NCBI GenBank assembly: GCA_029052265.1
Contig: JAIDJJ010000237.1
Coordinates: forward strand, 1-7,099
Length of the DNA stretch: 7,099 bases
Reading direction: 5' to 3'
Source of the DNA: Muribaculaceae bacterium
GTDB taxonomy: Bacteria; Bacteroidota; Bacteroidia; Bacteroidales; Muribaculaceae
Below are positions 6,870 to 7,099 of the stretch, in pieces. Numbering within the stretch: position 1 is the stretch's first letter; every line of letters starts with the position of its first letter. The position numbers and the translations under genes were made by a program. Under the pieces are notes generated by a model. That model made no database searches. It saw nothing but the letters and a program-made list of their open reading frames with translations, and had not been told where the DNA came from.

Positions 6870-7040
6870 TCTAAGAAACTGTTTAAATTTATTTGTCGAA
6901 GGAATTGAGAGGATTTGTCGAGCAGATTTTTGATATTTATGATGGAGTTATGGGGTTCCATAATGACTGAATAAATATCATAAAGATGATGACAAAGACC
7001 TCAATGACAAGACAAAATAAATTTTAAACAGTTTCTTAGA
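6870..7040. mobile_element. Foldback/MITE-like element, about 171 bp
   Basis: Two outer arms, 6870-6897 (TCTAAGAAACTG, TTTAAATTTATTTGTC) and 7011-7040, are reverse complements apart from two single-base insertions. Pairing continues inward. TTGAG and TTTGTC (6905-6919) match GACAAA and CTCAA (6991-7004), TGATATTTAT (6931-6940) matches ATAAATATCA (6971-6980), and TTATGG (6948-6953) matches CCATAA (6958-6963) around a GGTT loop. The whole element can therefore fold into one long imperfect hairpin. It has no room for a transposase. A TA is present at each outer boundary (6872-6873 and 7037-7038), compatible with a TA target duplication, but the exact ends are uncertain. It starts 9 bp after the regulator stop codon and may also serve as its transcription end. 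Confidence 0.65.
6891..6921 (+). repeat. ATTTGTCGA direct repeat within the foldback element
   Basis: The 9-mer ATTTGTCGA occurs at 6891-6899 and again at 6913-6921, 22 bp apart. The opposite arm has GACAAA at 6991 and 7011, 20 bp apart, on the complementary strand. Repeated subterminal motifs of this kind are common as transposase-binding sites in insertion-sequence ends; that role here is inferred. Confidence 0.5.
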
Positions 7041-7099
7041 GTATGTTTACTTTTAACATTAAGAAATCTTTAGAAGTCTTTTTGGCTTGTTTTAAGCCT

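Noticed and set aside
7084..7098. GGCTT-GTTTT-AAGCC hairpin at the right edge as a terminator
   Set aside because: The stem is only 5 bp, with the T-run on the wrong side for plus-strand termination and an A-run for minus; the window ends before context can be judged.

Overview
The window looks like chromosomal DNA from a gut-type member of the Bacteroidales (Bacteroidota). The DNA is AT-rich. The genes lack strong Shine-Dalgarno sequences. Good matches to the Bacteroidota promoter (-33 TTG / -7 TAnnTTTG) lie upstream of genes on both strands. The protein set also fits: a CBM20-GH77 glucanotransferase of the DPE2-like type, a B12-dependent ribonucleotide reductase, a nitroreductase and an AraC-type regulator. 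Genus cannot be fixed from the sequence alone.

Layout. Bases 1-1989 (minus) hold the first 663 codons of a 4-alpha-glucanotransferase (malQ) that runs off the left edge. A 143-bp gap (1990-2132) carries the malQ promoter and a 13-bp hairpin just after the stop of the next gene. Bases 2133-4697 (minus) encode a complete class II ribonucleotide reductase (nrdJ). The 288-bp divergent gap 4698-4985 holds a symmetric pair of overlapping promoters inside a 35-bp dyad, followed by a leader of about 190 nt. Bases 4986-5729 (plus) encode a nitroreductase-family flavoprotein. A 220-bp gap (5730-5949) contains a 21-bp-spaced direct repeat and a strong 12-bp hairpin, and leads to an AraC-family regulator (5950-6861, plus). 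The last 238 bases carry a roughly 171-bp foldback element with long imperfect inverted repeats, probably a MITE or a miniature insertion-sequence relic.

How the parts may work together. malQ (maltodextrin metabolism) and nrdJ (deoxynucleotide supply) are housekeeping genes on the same strand, but each seems to have its own promoter. The nitroreductase and the AraC regulator are co-directional, and the repeats between them look like possible regulator sites, so the regulator may control itself and perhaps its neighbour; this is inference. No CRISPR array, tRNA, rRNA, phage gene or complete insertion sequence is visible. I see no clear novel multi-gene system; the interest lies mainly in the non-coding DNA.
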